Notes: generated by a model not told the origin, from the letters alone. Shown: positions 1-11,100, numbered from the stretch's first letter. The stretch: 64,000 nt of DNA from Citrobacter sp. Res13-Sevr-PEB04-36 (GCF_015672735.1 NZ_JADABY010000031.1:62001-126000); one strand, 5' to 3'. A program made the numbers and translations.

Positions 1-238
<238 letters not shown>

Positions 239-295
239 CGTGTTGTCCGGTGGGGTGAGAACCTCACCGGCGCACTGATTTTGAAGATGACGGCA

Positions 296-994
296 ATGCG
301 AAAATACGCGCTTCACTCATACCCGATTACGGCCCTGCTGGTAGTATCACTGACAGGATGTGCCTGGATCCCGGCCACGCCGCTGGTGCAGGGTGCAACC
401 TCTGCTCAGCCGATACCCGGCCCGACGCCGGTGGCGAATGGTTCAATATTTCAGTCTGCGCAGCCCATTAACTATGGCTATCAGCCGCTGTTTGAAGACC
501 GCCGTCCGCGCAATATTGGCGATACGCTGACTATCGTATTGCAGGAAAACGTCAGTGCGAGCAAAAGTTCCTCTGCTAACGCCAGCCGCGATGGCAAGAC
601 GAGCTTTGGTTTCGACACGGTGCCGCGCTATCTGCAGGGACTGTTTGGCAACGAGCGTGCTGACGTCGAAGCTTCTGGTGGGAATTCCTTTAATGGCAAA
701 GGCGGCGCGAATGCGCGTAACACCTTTAGCGGTACGCTGACCGTGACCGTCGATCAGGTCCTGGTCAATGGCAATTTACACGTTGTGGGTGAAAAGCAGA
801 TCGCCATTAACCAGGGCACTGAATTTATCCGCTTCTCCGGTGTTGTTAACCCGCGCACCATCAGTGGCAGTAACTCTGTTCCGTCAACCCAGGTCGCGGA
901 TGCACGTATCGAGTATGTCGGTAACGGCTATATCAACGAAGCGCAAAATATGGGCTGGTTGCAGCGTTTCTTCCTTAATTTGTCGCCGATGTAA
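296..994 (+). CDS. flgH: Flagellar L-ring lipoprotein FlgH
   Basis: FlgH forms the L-ring in the outer membrane, the bushing through which the rod passes. The N-terminus is a lipoprotein signal peptide with lipobox LTGC (Cys22). The start at 296 gives 232 aa, the usual enteric length, and begins [10 protein letters not shown] as in Salmonella-type FlgH. A TTG-initiated form from 281 is possible but less likely. The body contains the conserved [20 protein letters not shown] and the C-terminal [15 protein letters not shown]. It lies between flgG and flgI in the class 2 flagellar operon. Confidence 0.96.
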   Translation: MRKYALHSYPITALLVVSLTGCAWIPATPLVQGATSAQPIPGPTPVANGSIFQSAQPINYGYQPLFEDRRPRNIGDTLTIVLQENVSASKSSSANASRDGKTSFGFDTVPRYLQGLFGNERADVEASGGNSFNGKGGANARNTFSGTLTVTVDQVLVNGNLHVVGEKQIAINQGTEFIRFSGVVNPRTISGSNSVPSTQVADARIEYVGNGYINEAQNMGWLQRFFLNLSPM

Positions 995-1006
995 GCGAGG
1001 TCTTCC

Positions 1007-2104
1007 GTGTTTAAACATTTTGTTGCTATGGTCCTGCTGCTGGCAACCGCATTGGCTCATGCCGATCGTATTCGCGATCTGGCCAGCGTTCAGGGAGTGC
1101 GTGAAAACTCGCTGATTGGCTACGGGCTGGTGGTGGGGCTGGATGGTACGGGTGATCAGACAACCCAGACACCGTTCACCACTCAAACGCTCAATAACAT
1201 GCTCTCTCAACTGGGGATCACCGTGCCAACCGGCACTAATATGCAGTTGAAAAACGTGGCGGCGGTGATGGTCACGGCATCTTTCCCGGCATTTGGACGT
1301 CAGGGACAAACCATTGACGTCGTGGTTTCTTCGATGGGTAATGCCAAAAGTTTGCGCGGCGGCACGTTGCTGATGACCCCGCTGAAAGGGGTCGATAGCC
1401 AGGTGTATGCGTTGGCGCAGGGCAATATTTTAGTCGGCGGCGCGGGCGCGGCGGCAGGTGGCAGTAGCGTCCAGGTGAACCAGCTTAACGGTGGACGGAT
1501 CACCAATGGGGCCATTATTGAACGCGAACTTCCCAGCCAGTTTGGCGGGGGAAACACCATCAACCTGCAGCTTAATAATGAAGATTTCACTATGGCGCAG
1601 CAGATAACCGACACCATCAACCGTGCGCGTGGTTATGGCAGCGCAACGGCGCTGGATGCGCGCACGATTCAGGTACGCGTGCCGAGCGGCAATAGCTCAC
1701 AGGTGCGCTTCCTCGCCGATATCCAGAATATAGAGGTAAACGTTACGCCGCAGGATGCGAAGGTGATTATTAATTCCCGTACCGGATCGGTAGTGATGAA
1801 CCGTGAAGTCACGCTGGACAGCTGTGCCGTTGCTCAGGGCAACCTGTCGATCACGGTGAATCGGCAGGCCAACGTCAGCCAACCGGATACGCCGTTTGGT
1901 GGCGGGCAAACCGTGGTGACCCCACAAACCCAGATCGATATGCGTCAAAGTGGCGGCTCGTTGCAGAGCGTGCGCTCCAGCGCCAATCTGAACAACGTGG
2001 TTCGCGCATTGAATGCACTGGGCGCAACGCCAATGGATTTGATGTCAATCCTGCAGTCCATGCAAAGTGCGGGTTGTTTACGTGCCAAACTGGAAATTAT
2101 CTGA
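1007..2104 (+). CDS. flgI: Flagellar P-ring protein FlgI
   Basis: FlgI assembles into the P-ring in the periplasm around the rod, in the peptidoglycan layer. The start is a GTG. The first 19 residues are a Sec signal peptide ending AHA, and the mature protein begins [20 protein letters not shown], matching the family. At 365 aa it has the usual length. The gene follows flgH by 12 bases, and its stop codon overlaps the flgJ start by one base (TGATG), suggesting translational coupling. Confidence 0.97.
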   Translation: MFKHFVAMVLLLATALAHADRIRDLASVQGVRENSLIGYGLVVGLDGTGDQTTQTPFTTQTLNNMLSQLGITVPTGTNMQLKNVAAVMVTASFPAFGRQGQTIDVVVSSMGNAKSLRGGTLLMTPLKGVDSQVYALAQGNILVGGAGAAAGGSSVQVNQLNGGRITNGAIIERELPSQFGGGNTINLQLNNEDFTMAQQITDTINRARGYGSATALDARTIQVRVPSGNSSQVRFLADIQNIEVNVTPQDAKVIINSRTGSVVMNREVTLDSCAVAQGNLSITVNRQANVSQPDTPFGGGQTVVTPQTQIDMRQSGGSLQSVRSSANLNNVVRALNALGATPMDLMSILQSMQSAGCLRAKLEII

Positions 2105-3054
2105 TGATTGGCGACAGCAAACTGCTGACCAGTGCCGCCTGGGACGCGCAATCTCTGAATGAACTCAAGGCGAAGGCGGGTCAGGATCCGGCGGCAAATC
2201 TCCGCCCGGTTGCCCGCCAGGTTGAAGGGATGTTCGTCCAGATGATGCTGAAAAGCATGCGTGAAGCGCTGCCAAAAGATGGGGTTTTTAGCAGCGACTC
2301 GACGCGCTTGTACACCAGTATGTATGACCAGCAGATTGCCCAGCAAATGACCGCAGGTAAAGGTCTGGGGCTGGCAGAAATGATGGTTAAGCAGATGACC
2401 GAAGGGCAGGTGACGCCTGCTGATGACGCGCCACAGGTGCCGATGAAATTTTCACTGGAAACGGTGACCAGCTATCAAAATCAGGCGCTGACGCAGATGG
2501 TGCGTAAAGCGCTACCGAAAGCGACGGAAGGTAACGATGAACCGCTGTCGGGTGATAGCAAAGACTTCCTCGCCCAACTCTCACTGCCGGCAAAACTGGC
2601 AAGTCAGCAAAGCGGTGTACCGCATCATCTGATCCTGGCACAGGCGGCACTGGAATCCGGTTGGGGGCAACGCCAAATCCGCCGCGAGAACGGCGAACCG
2701 AGCTTTAACATTTTTGGCGTGAAAGCTTCTGGCAGTTGGAAAGGACCAACTACCGAAATCACTACCACCGAATATGAAAACGGTGAGGCGAAAAAGGTGA
2801 AAGCACGATTCCGTGTCTATAGCTCTTACCTTGAGGCGCTGTCAGATTATGTTGGGTTGATATCGCGTAATCCTCGCTACGCCGCAGTAACCGGTGCGGC
2901 TACCGCCGAGCAGGGCGCGCAGGCATTGCAGAATGCCGGCTATGCCACCGACCCACACTATGCACGTAAATTAACCACGATGATCCAGCAGCTGAAATCG
3001 ATGAGTGAGAAAGTGAGTAAAACTTACAGTAGCAATCTCGACAATCTGTTTTAA
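2104..3054 (+). CDS. flgJ: Rod-capping protein / peptidoglycan hydrolase FlgJ
   Basis: FlgJ is bifunctional. The N-terminal half (about residues 1-150) caps the growing rod. The C-terminal half (about 155-316) is a GH73-type beta-N-acetylglucosaminidase that opens the peptidoglycan for the rod. The hydrolase part shows LAQAALESGWGQRQIRREN with the catalytic glutamate in ALESGWG, then NIFGVKASG and FRVYSSYLEALSDYVG. The chosen start overlaps the flgI stop and gives MIGDSKLL; an upstream in-frame start would lie inside flgI. It is 316 aa against 313 in E. coli. Confidence 0.96.
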   Translation: MIGDSKLLTSAAWDAQSLNELKAKAGQDPAANLRPVARQVEGMFVQMMLKSMREALPKDGVFSSDSTRLYTSMYDQQIAQQMTAGKGLGLAEMMVKQMTEGQVTPADDAPQVPMKFSLETVTSYQNQALTQMVRKALPKATEGNDEPLSGDSKDFLAQLSLPAKLASQQSGVPHHLILAQAALESGWGQRQIRRENGEPSFNIFGVKASGSWKGPTTEITTTEYENGEAKKVKARFRVYSSYLEALSDYVGLISRNPRYAAVTGAATAEQGAQALQNAGYATDPHYARKLTTMIQQLKSMSEKVSKTYSSNLDNLF

Positions 3055-3059
3055 ATAGC

Positions 3060-3086
3060 TCAAGTCTGCCCACCCGCTGCCGATAA
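3060..3086 (+). promoter_or_regulatory. Sigma-28 (FliA) promoter for flgKL
   Basis: The sequence TCAAGTCT, 11 bases, GCCGATAA matches the FliA consensus TAAAGTTT-N11-GCCGATAA at 6 of 8 positions in the -35 region and 8 of 8 in the -10. It lies 32 bases upstream of flgK. This agrees with the known class 3 promoter that allows late expression of the hook-filament junction genes. Confidence 0.85.
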
Positions 3087-3118
3087 TAACGAGTATTGAA
3101 GGATTACAAGGAACCTCC

Positions 3119-4771
3119 ATGTCCAGCTTGATTAACAACGCCATGAGTGGTCTTAGCGCAGCGCAGGCCGCGTTGAATACTGCCAGTAATAACATCTCCA
3201 GCTATAACGTTGCCGGGTATACCCGCCAGACGACCATTATGGCGCAAGCGAACAGCACGCTGGGTGCGGGGGGCTGGGTTGGCAATGGCGTCTATGTTTC
3301 TGGCGTGCAGCGTGAGTATGACTCATTCATCAGTAATCAATTACGCGCTGCGCAGAACCAAAGCAGCGGACTGACAACGCGCTATGAGCAAATGTCGAAA
3401 ATCGATAACCTGCTTGCCAGCAAGACCAGTTCTATTTCTACCTCGATGCAGGGCTTTTTCACCAGCTTACAAACGCTGGTCAGTAACGCGGAAGATCCGG
3501 CGGCGCGTCAGGCGTTGATTGGCAAAGCGGATGGTTTAGTCAACCAATTTAAAACCACCGATCAGTATCTGCGCGATCAGGATAAGCAGGTTAACATCGC
3601 AATTTCTGCAAGCGTAGACCAGATCAATAACTACTCGCAGCAAATTGCCAGCCTCAATGACCAAATCTCTCGTCTGACCGGCGTCGGCGCCGGGGCCTCA
3701 CCTAACGATCTGCTGGACCAGCGTGACCAGTTGGTGAGCGAGTTGAACAAGATTGTCGGCGTAGAGGTCAGCCTGCAGGACGGCGGTACCTATAACGTTA
3801 CTATGGCAAATGGTTACTCGCTGGTGCAGGGCAGCAGCGCGCGTCAGCTCGCTGCCGTACCGTCCAGCGCCGACCCAAGTCGTACCACCGTGGCTTATGT
3901 CGACGACGTGGCCGGAAACATTGAGATCCCGGAAAAGTTGCTGAATACCGGCTCATTGGGCGGGTTGCTGACGTTTCGTTCTCAGGAACTGGACCAGACG
4001 CGTAACACGCTGGGTCAGCTGGCACTGGCATTTGCTGATGCGTTTAACACACAGCATAAAGATGGTTTTGATGCTAACGGTGATAAAGGGAAAGATTTCT
4101 TCTCTATCGGCAGTCCGTCGATACTCAGTAACACTAAAAATACTGGGACAGGATCGTTAGCGGCGAAGATTACGGACAGCTCTGCCGTGCAGGCGACAGA
4201 TTATAAAATCGCGTTTGATGGTAAGGACTGGCAGGTGACTCGTCTTGCTGACAACACCAGTTTTAAAGCTACCGTTACCGGTGGAAAAATGTCCTTTGAC
4301 GGGATGGAGATAACGGTAGGTGCCGGTGCGAAAGCAAATGACAGCTTCACATTGAAACCGGTCAGTAACGCCATTGTGGATATGAAGGTGATGGTAACCG
4401 ACGAGTCGGAAATCGCCATGGCCTCTGAGAAAAAAAATGCACCGGGTACAGATACGGGCGCAAGCGACAACCGCAACGGTCAGAAACTGCTGGATCTGCA
4501 AACCAAGGCCACCGTCGGGAATAAAACCTTTAACGACGCTTACGCCACGCTGGTAAGCGATGTAGGGAACAAAACTGCGACGCTGAAAACCAGTAGTACC
4601 ACGCAAAACAACGTGGTCACACAACTCTCCAATCAGCAACAGTCTATTTCCGGGGTGAACCTCGACGAAGAGTACGGTAATTTGCAGCGCTATCAGCAGT
4701 ACTATCTGGCTAACGCTCAAGTGCTGCAAACTGCGAATGCACTGTTTGATGCACTGATTAATATTCGCTAA
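3119..4771 (+). CDS. flgK: Hook-filament junction protein 1 FlgK
   Basis: FlgK (HAP1) forms the first junction zone between hook and filament. The N-terminus MSSLINNAMSGLSAAQAALN and the C-terminus ending in NAQVLQTANALFDALINIR are the conserved D0/D1 coiled-coil segments; the middle (about 200-420) is variable. At 550 aa it lies between E. coli (547) and Salmonella (553). A ribosome-binding site AAGGA precedes the ATG, and a sigma-28 promoter lies just upstream. flgL follows 14 bases later. Confidence 0.97.
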   Translation: MSSLINNAMSGLSAAQAALNTASNNISSYNVAGYTRQTTIMAQANSTLGAGGWVGNGVYVSGVQREYDSFISNQLRAAQNQSSGLTTRYEQMSKIDNLLASKTSSISTSMQGFFTSLQTLVSNAEDPAARQALIGKADGLVNQFKTTDQYLRDQDKQVNIAISASVDQINNYSQQIASLNDQISRLTGVGAGASPNDLLDQRDQLVSELNKIVGVEVSLQDGGTYNVTMANGYSLVQGSSARQLAAVPSSADPSRTTVAYVDDVAGNIEIPEKLLNTGSLGGLLTFRSQELDQTRNTLGQLALAFADAFNTQHKDGFDANGDKGKDFFSIGSPSILSNTKNTGTGSLAAKITDSSAVQATDYKIAFDGKDWQVTRLADNTSFKATVTGGKMSFDGMEITVGAGAKANDSFTLKPVSNAIVDMKVMVTDESEIAMASEKKNAPGTDTGASDNRNGQKLLDLQTKATVGNKTFNDAYATLVSDVGNKTATLKTSSTTQNNVVTQLSNQQQSISGVNLDEEYGNLQRYQQYYLANAQVLQTANALFDALINIR

Positions 4772-4785
4772 GGGAGAGGGAATTC

Positions 4786-5739
4786 ATGCGTATCAGTACC
4801 CAGATGATGTACCAGCAGAACATGCGCGGCATCACCAACTCTCAGGCGGAATGGATGAAGTTCGGCGAACAGATGTCGACCGGAAAACGGGTAATCAATC
4901 CGTCTGACGATCCGATTGCGGCGTCGCAGGCCGTGGTGCTGTCTCAAGCTCAGGCGCAAAACAGCCAGTACACGCTGGCCCGTTCTTTTGCGACGCAAAA
5001 AGTCTCGCTGGAAGAAAACGTGCTGGGGCAGGTGACAACGGCTATCCAGGCCGCGCAGGAAAAAATTGTCTATGCCGCGAACGGCACGTTAAGTGATGAC
5101 GACCGTGCATCGCTGGCGACTGACTTACAGGGGATACGCGATCAGCTGATGAATCTGGCAAACAGCACAGATGGCAATGGTCGCTATATTTTTGGTGGCT
5201 ACAAAACAGAAAGCGCCCCATTTACCCAGGCAGATGGCACTTACACGGGTGGATCTAAAAACGTCACCCAGCAGGTGGATGCCGCACGTACCATGGTGAT
5301 TGGACATACAGGTGATAAAATATTTGCTGACGTGACCAGTAATGCCGTGCCGGAACCGCCGGGTAGTGCCCAGGAAAAAAACCTTTTCAAAATGCTGGAT
5401 ACAGCCATTGATGCCCTAAAAACGCCTGTTGCAGGGGACGATGTGGCAAAAGATAAAGCGGCTGCGGCTATTGATAAAACAAACAGGGGCCTGAAGAACT
5501 CGCTTAATAACGTTCTGTCTGTGCGCGCCGAATTAGGCACACAGCTCAGTGAACTGAGCTCGCTGGATTCACTGGGCGCCGATCGTGCATTAGGCCAAAC
5601 TCAGCAGATGAGTAACCTGGTGGATGTAGACTGGAACGCGGCGATTTCGTCCTATGTTATGCAGCAGGCTGCGCTGCAGGCATCCTATAAAGCGTTTACT
5701 GATATGCAGGGAATGTCGTTGTTCCAGCTAAATCGTTAA
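4786..5739 (+). CDS. flgL: Hook-filament junction protein 3 FlgL
   Basis: FlgL (HAP3) is the second junction protein, on which the flagellin filament is built. It resembles flagellin at both ends: MRISTQMMYQQNMRGITNSQ at the start and AALQASYKAFTDMQGMSLFQ near the end. It is 317 aa, the same as in E. coli and Salmonella. GGGAGAGGG precedes the ATG as a ribosome-binding site. The gene ends the flg transcription unit and is followed by an intrinsic terminator at 5783. Confidence 0.97.
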   Translation: MRISTQMMYQQNMRGITNSQAEWMKFGEQMSTGKRVINPSDDPIAASQAVVLSQAQAQNSQYTLARSFATQKVSLEENVLGQVTTAIQAAQEKIVYAANGTLSDDDRASLATDLQGIRDQLMNLANSTDGNGRYIFGGYKTESAPFTQADGTYTGGSKNVTQQVDAARTMVIGHTGDKIFADVTSNAVPEPPGSAQEKNLFKMLDTAIDALKTPVAGDDVAKDKAAAAIDKTNRGLKNSLNNVLSVRAELGTQLSELSSLDSLGADRALGQTQQMSNLVDVDWNAAISSYVMQQAALQASYKAFTDMQGMSLFQLNR

Positions 5740-5782
5740 CGCCTATTTTTGAAACATATCATGAAACTGGATATGTTTGTCT

Positions 5783-5818
5783 GCCCGCTCCACGACACCC
5801 CGGAGCGGGCATTTTTTT
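5783..5818 (+). terminator. Intrinsic terminator after flgL
   Basis: A perfect 9-bp stem (GCCCGCTCC with GGAGCGGGC) is followed by A and seven T residues. The T-run overlaps the stop codon of the convergent MFS gene, so the two genes end back to back. Confidence 0.9.
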
Positions 5819-7034
5819 AGGCTGTTGTTGCCCGACCCATCGCCGGTTTACCCGTCAGTCTTATCATCAGCGCAATCACGCCGCTAACGGTTGCCAGTCC
5901 GACTACCCCTTGCCAGTTCGCCAGGGCGTAAACTTGCGTACCGAGAACTGAACCCAGCGCCATGCCGATGAACACCAGGGTAAACAGCAGAGCGTTTAGT
6001 CGGCCCCGGGCCTGAGGCTCCAGGTTATAGACCAGATTTTGGTGGGCTACCAGGCTGGATTGCAGGCCGAGATCAAAACCGACAGCTGAAAGGGCAATCA
6101 GTATCCACTGCCCTTGTACCGGCAGAACGGGCAGTAAGAACATCAGTGCGAAAGAAAGCGTCACGAGTAATGCCCCCAACTGCGTAACTTTTTCGCCCCC
6201 GACTTTGTCTGCAAGGTGTCCTGCGAGCGGTGCCGCAAGCGCACCTGCTGCTCCTGCAATTCCAAAAGCCCCAGCCACTGCGCTACCCATGTGATAATGC
6301 TCAGATAACATCACCGCCAGTGTTGACCAAAAGGCACTAAAGGCAATTGACAAGAATCCCTGTGCCAGCGCCGCCCGGCGCAGTGCAGGATAACATCGCC
6401 AAAGTTTTGCCATTGAGATCATTAACGACGGATAACTCAGTGTGGAATTGACCGCAAAGCGGGGCAGCATTTTCCACATCACCATAGTAATCATGGCGAT
6501 ACTGATGGCGGCGAGTTGATACATTTCACGCCAGCCAAACGCTTCGCCCACCAGACCACTGATGGTGCGTGAGAGCAATATGCCCAGTAACAGCCCGGTC
6601 ATCACCGTACCTACCGTTTTTCCTTGTTTCCCCTCGGGGGCAAGAATGGCTGCTGCGGGAACGATGTCTTGGGCCATGGTTGCCGCCATCCCCATCAGCA
6701 GGCTAATCAACAGCAGTGAATGTAGTTGTCCGCTAAAGCTGCAGGCCAGAAGCAGCACGGCAAGCGAGATGCTTTTCAGTAAGATTAATGTCCGGCGGTC
6801 AAAGCGGTCGCCGAGCGGCAAGAGAAACAAAATCCCCAATGCGTATCCCGCCTGGGTGAGCGTCGGCACCAGTCCTATGCCGGTGAGACTTAAGGTCAGA
6901 TCCTGACCGATCAATGGCAGAAGAGGTTGAGCATAGTAGATAGCCGCCACGCTGAATCCAGCGCCAAGCGCCAGAACAAAGATAACCCAACGGGAAAGTG
7001 CGGTAGATGTGTTCACAAATGATTCCTCAATCAC
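5817..7034 (-). CDS. MFS transporter, 12-TM (drug/solute efflux type)
   Basis: This is a 405-aa, highly hydrophobic protein with about 12 predicted membrane segments, belonging to the major facilitator superfamily. The loop between TM2 and TM3 carries a motif A-like sequence, LPLGDRFDRRTLIL. The central loop (about 190-215) divides two six-helix halves. The substrate is unknown; the family includes many proton-driven drug and sugar exporters. It is divergent from a LysR-type regulator 78 bases away, the usual layout for a regulated exporter. E. coli has no gene here, since flgL faces rne directly, so this pair is an accessory insertion. Confidence 0.85.
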   Translation of the reverse strand: MIEESFVNTSTALSRWVIFVLALGAGFSVAAIYYAQPLLPLIGQDLTLSLTGIGLVPTLTQAGYALGILFLLPLGDRFDRRTLILLKSISLAVLLLACSFSGQLHSLLLISLLMGMAATMAQDIVPAAAILAPEGKQGKTVGTVMTGLLLGILLSRTISGLVGEAFGWREMYQLAAISIAMITMVMWKMLPRFAVNSTLSYPSLMISMAKLWRCYPALRRAALAQGFLSIAFSAFWSTLAVMLSEHYHMGSAVAGAFGIAGAAGALAAPLAGHLADKVGGEKVTQLGALLVTLSFALMFLLPVLPVQGQWILIALSAVGFDLGLQSSLVAHQNLVYNLEPQARGRLNALLFTLVFIGMALGSVLGTQVYALANWQGVVGLATVSGVIALMIRLTGKPAMGRATTA

Positions 7035-7099
7035 AGGATGTGCGGCTATTTTTATCTTTCTGCTGCTGGCACGGTAGCGGCGACGGTGGTAAAACAGTT

Positions 7100-7114
7100 A
7101 TACGTTTAACGTAT
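7100..7114. promoter_or_regulatory. Perfect palindrome overlapping the LysR gene start
   Basis: ATACGTT-T-AACGTAT is a perfect 7-bp inverted repeat with a one-base centre in the 78-bp divergent region between the MFS gene and its LysR partner. It overlaps the first possible ATG (7113) of the regulator. This is the kind of site a LysR protein would use for autorepression and control of the divergent transporter. Its use as an operator is inferred. Confidence 0.5.
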
Positions 7115-8063
7115 GATGAACATGGTTATGTTGAAAAATGAACGTATAGACAGGGTTGAACTGATGCGGACGTTTGTGCGCATCGTTGAGGCAGGATCGC
7201 TCTCTGCGGCGGCAAAACAGATGGGGACCACCCAGGCGACCGTTAGTCGGAGATTACAATCCCTTGAAACGCTGCTGGGTGTGAAACTGATTTTACGTAC
7301 CACCCACGCGATGAAATTGACCGATGACGGTGAACGGGGATATCAGCACGCTAAGCACATTATTGACGCCTGGTTGGCGCTGGAAGATGGGCTGAATATC
7401 ACGGAGGATGAACCGGTGGGTACGCTGCGGGTGCGGGCACCGCATGCGTTTGGTCAGCAACAACTCCTTGAGCCGCTGCTGCAATTTCTGGCCCGCTATC
7501 CGCAGTTATCTGTGGAGTGGATGCTCAATGACAAAACTGTCGATTTTCTCAGCGACAATATTGATTGCGCGATCCGGGTTGGTGCAGAAGTCGATCCGGC
7601 CACGGTCTCCGTGCTGCTGGCCGAAGTTCCCCGAAGCATTGTGGCCAGTCCGGCGCTGCTGGCGCAACATGGTGATATTACGCATCCTGAACAGTTATCA
7701 ATATTGCCGTGGATTGCGGTAAACACGTTCTATCAGCATAGTGTGTCGCTGCGCCACCAGCAGCATAATGAGCCCATTACGATAAATATCTCCCCACGAT
7801 TAAGCACGGACAGTATTTATGTCGCCAGAAATGCGGCCCTGGCGGGGCTGGGAGTAGCTATCGTTTCAAGCTGGATGGTGGAAGAGGATATCGTTGAAGG
7901 GCGTTTAGTCACGCTACTCGTAGACTGGCCTGCAGCATCGCTGCCGGTACATCTGGTGTATCCCTGGGCGCGTTATTATCCTCTCCGACTGCGTAAATTT
8001 TTAGCGTTGATGAAGGATGTGATGCCACAACTGACGGGGATGAAACAGGTCGATAAGAAATAA
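7113..8063 (+). CDS. LysR-family transcriptional regulator
   Basis: The N-terminal winged helix-turn-helix (about residues 15-75) reads FVRIVEAGSLSAAAKQMGTT followed by QATVSRRLQSLE, typical of LysR proteins of the LysR/CrgA-like group. The rest is a type 2 periplasmic-binding-like effector domain (about 100-305). It is divergent from the MFS gene and probably controls it. Several in-frame ATGs occur near the start (7113, 7116, 7125). Because a palindrome overlaps 7113, translation may really begin at a later one. The inducer is unknown. Confidence 0.88.
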   Translation: MMNMVMLKNERIDRVELMRTFVRIVEAGSLSAAAKQMGTTQATVSRRLQSLETLLGVKLILRTTHAMKLTDDGERGYQHAKHIIDAWLALEDGLNITEDEPVGTLRVRAPHAFGQQQLLEPLLQFLARYPQLSVEWMLNDKTVDFLSDNIDCAIRVGAEVDPATVSVLLAEVPRSIVASPALLAQHGDITHPEQLSILPWIAVNTFYQHSVSLRHQQHNEPITINISPRLSTDSIYVARNAALAGLGVAIVSSWMVEEDIVEGRLVTLLVDWPAASLPVHLVYPWARYYPLRLRKFLALMKDVMPQLTGMKQVDKK

Positions 8064-8065
8064 AA

Positions 8066-8092
8066 AAGCCGACCCGAAGGTCGGCTTTGATG
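8066..8092. terminator. Bidirectional terminator of rne and the LysR gene
   Basis: The stem AAGCCGACC-cgaa-GGTCGGCTT lies between the two convergent genes. Read on the minus strand it is followed by a run of T residues, giving a strong terminator for rne. On the plus strand the T-run is short (TTTGATGTT). Confidence 0.85.
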
Positions 8093-8103
8093 TTGATTAT
8101 GGT

Positions 8104-11100
8104 TTATTCAACAGACTGCGGACGTGTAGCTGGCGCAGTAGCCTGATGCGTGGCGCTGTGACCGCCTGCGGCACCTTTGCCTTCGAAGCCGAAAGCAGGG
8201 CGCTGCCAGTCGCTCTGACGTGGAGCTTCCGGCACATACTCCGGTGCAGGGGCTCGGGTCATCGGTGCAGTTGCATGGCTGTGAACTGTTTCAGTTTCAG
8301 CGACAACAGACGCAGGTTCTACAACCGCTTCAGCGACAACGACTGGAGCAACAGTTGCTACTTCTGCCTGCGATGCCTGGGCAATTGGTGCGGCCTCGAC
8401 AACCGGTTCAGCCACTTCTGGCTGGGCGATGGCGATCTGAACAGGTTCTTCGGCAATCGGTGCTTCTATCACTTCTGCCACTGGCTCAGCTTCAGCAACG
8501 ATTGCTTCCGCAACTGGGACATCAGCGTCAGCGATAACCTGCGGTTGTTCTTCAACGGCTGTCGCAATAACGTCTGGATGCGTGGTTTCAATCGTCACGT
8601 CCTGAGGTTCGGCAACGACGGTTTCAGTGACAACCGGTGCTTCTGTTACTGCTACAGATTCCGCTACGGCTTCAACAGCAGGCTCGATGACCGCAGCAAT
8701 GGTTTGCTGTTCAGCGACAACCGGTTGCACCTGTGCAACGTCCTGCTGAGGCTGTTCTTCAACCTGTAACTCCTGCGCACGGGCAACAGGGTAGCGGATC
8801 CATACTTTACCAGATGCTAATTCCGGAGACGCACAGGCGACCGTTATCGGCATCGGTGACTGTGTCGGGTAACGATCGTCACGATAGCGACGACGACGCT
8901 GTCCGCTTACGCGCAGATGGCGAGGCGAGCGACGAGAACGACGCGGCATACCGTTGCTATCACGTGTATCGTTGTTGTCTTCATGCTCGGTAGTGACGAC
9001 GGCTGGCAGGTCGACTTTCGCCAGTTCAGTTCGCTGGGTTACAGGAGCCTGTACAACAGGTTCTGCCACAACGGCTTCCACAACTGCTGCCGCAGTTGCG
9101 ACTTCGGCTTCGACGGTTACGCTATCGGTGTAACGAACTTTCTGGTTCAACTGACGCTGTTTACGACGAGTCTGAGGCTGACGAACGCGCTCTTCCTGAT
9201 CGGTATCCTGCGCCGGTTGTTCAACCTGATTCAGTTCTTTTACTTCCTGCGGAGCCTGACGCTTGTCATCGTTACGACGGCGATTGCGCTCACGGCGCGG
9301 AGCCTGCTGCTCGTCCCCTGACTTCGCTTTATCAGCAACATCGGTGGATTGTTGGCGGGTATCGCGCGCTTCGGCATTTTGCGGCTGGCGACGGTTACGG
9401 CGGTTGTCATCGCGGTTTTCGCTGCTATCAGAACGTTCATTACGGTTGTCACGATCGCGGTTATCACGTTCGCCACGGTTATCGCGATTATCACGGCGAT
9501 CGTTACGATCGTTACGGTCACGACGATTATTTTGACGAGGTTTGCGACGATCCTGCTGACGTTCAGATTTCTCTTCAGCTTTCGGCGCAGGCTGTTCAAC
9601 CGTCTTAGCTTCTTCACTGCCACCGAAGATTGACTTCAGTGCGCCGAGGAAACGACCAAACAAACCAGGTTGCTCGGATCCTGCTGTAACTGCGGCTGCT
9701 TTTGGTGCGGCGGCGGCTTTAGCGACAGGCTCCTGCAGAGCAGGGGCCGGCGGCACTTCTGGCATAGCGAAAGTCGCCAGCGCAGGCTGTTCAGGCTGTT
9801 TACGCTCGACGTACTCTTCTTCCGTCGGTAACGCCATTTCTTCTTCGTGCAGTTTCGGCAGCAGATAGCTCAGGGTAGACGTCTCTTCACCTTTGCGAAC
9901 GCGCAGAACAGAATAGTGCGGTGTTTCCATTTGATCGTTGGGCACGATCACACAGCGTACGCCGTTCTGGCGGGTTTCAATGGCATTAACCGCAGTACGT
10001 TTTTCGTTAAGCAAATAAGAGGCAATCGGCACCGGGACAATCGCATGGACTTCCTGGGTGTTTTCCTTCAGCGCTTCTTCTTCAATCAGACGAAGAATAG
10101 ACAGTGACAGCGATTCGTTGTCACGCACGGTACCGGTGCCGGAGCAACGCGGGCAAACGTGGTGGCTGGATTCGCCCAGTGACGGGCTCAGACGCTGACG
10201 GGACATCTCCAGCAGACCAAATCGAGAGATATGGCTAATCTGGATACGCGCACGGTCCTGGCGTACCGCTTCACGCAGACGGTTTTCTACCGCGCGCTGG
10301 TGGCGTACCGGGGTCATGTCGATAAAGTCGATGACGATCAGGCCGCCGAGGTCACGAAGACGTAGCTGGCGAGCGATTTCATCGGCCGCTTCAAGGTTGG
10401 TATTAAATGCGGTCTCTTCGATATCGCCGCCGCGCGTTGCACGTGCGGAGTTGATATCAATTGCGGTCAGCGCTTCAGTACTGTCGATAACGATTGAACC
10501 GCCAGACGGCAGGCGTACTTCACGCTGGAACGCAGACTCAATCTGAGACTCGATTTGATAGTGGCTGAACAGCGGGATTTCACCGGTGTAGAGCTTAATT
10601 TTGCTGCTGAAATCCGGACGACCCAACGCGGCGATATGCTGACGCGCCATCTCCATGACTTTTGGGTTATCAATGAGGATTTCGCCGATGTCCTGACGTA
10701 AATAGTCGCGGAATGCACGAACGATAACGTTGCTTTCCTGATGGATCAGGAACGGAGCAGGGCGGCTGTCAGCGGCTTTTTGAATCGCTTCCCAGTGCTT
10801 CAGGCGGAAGCTCAGGTCCCACTGTAACGCCTCGGCAGATTTGCCGACGCCCGCAGTACGTACGATGAGCCCCATGCCATCAGGCAGTTCCAGGCTTGCC
10901 AGCGCTTCTTTGAGTTCAGTCCGGTCATCGCCTTCGATGCGACGAGAGATGCCACCCGCACGCGGGTTATTAGGCATCAGAACCAGATAGCTACCCGCCA
11001 GGCTGATAAAAGTAGTCAGTGCAGCGCCTTTGTTGCCGCGTTCTTCTTTATCAATCTGAACAATCACTTCCTGACCTTCACGCAACACATCTTTAATGTT

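Noticed and set aside
8146..9633. Many long plus-strand frames opposite the 3' half of rne
   Set aside because: They come from the repetitive Val/Ala/Glu and Arg/Asp/Asn codons of the RNase E scaffold. None resembles a known protein and several overlap one another.
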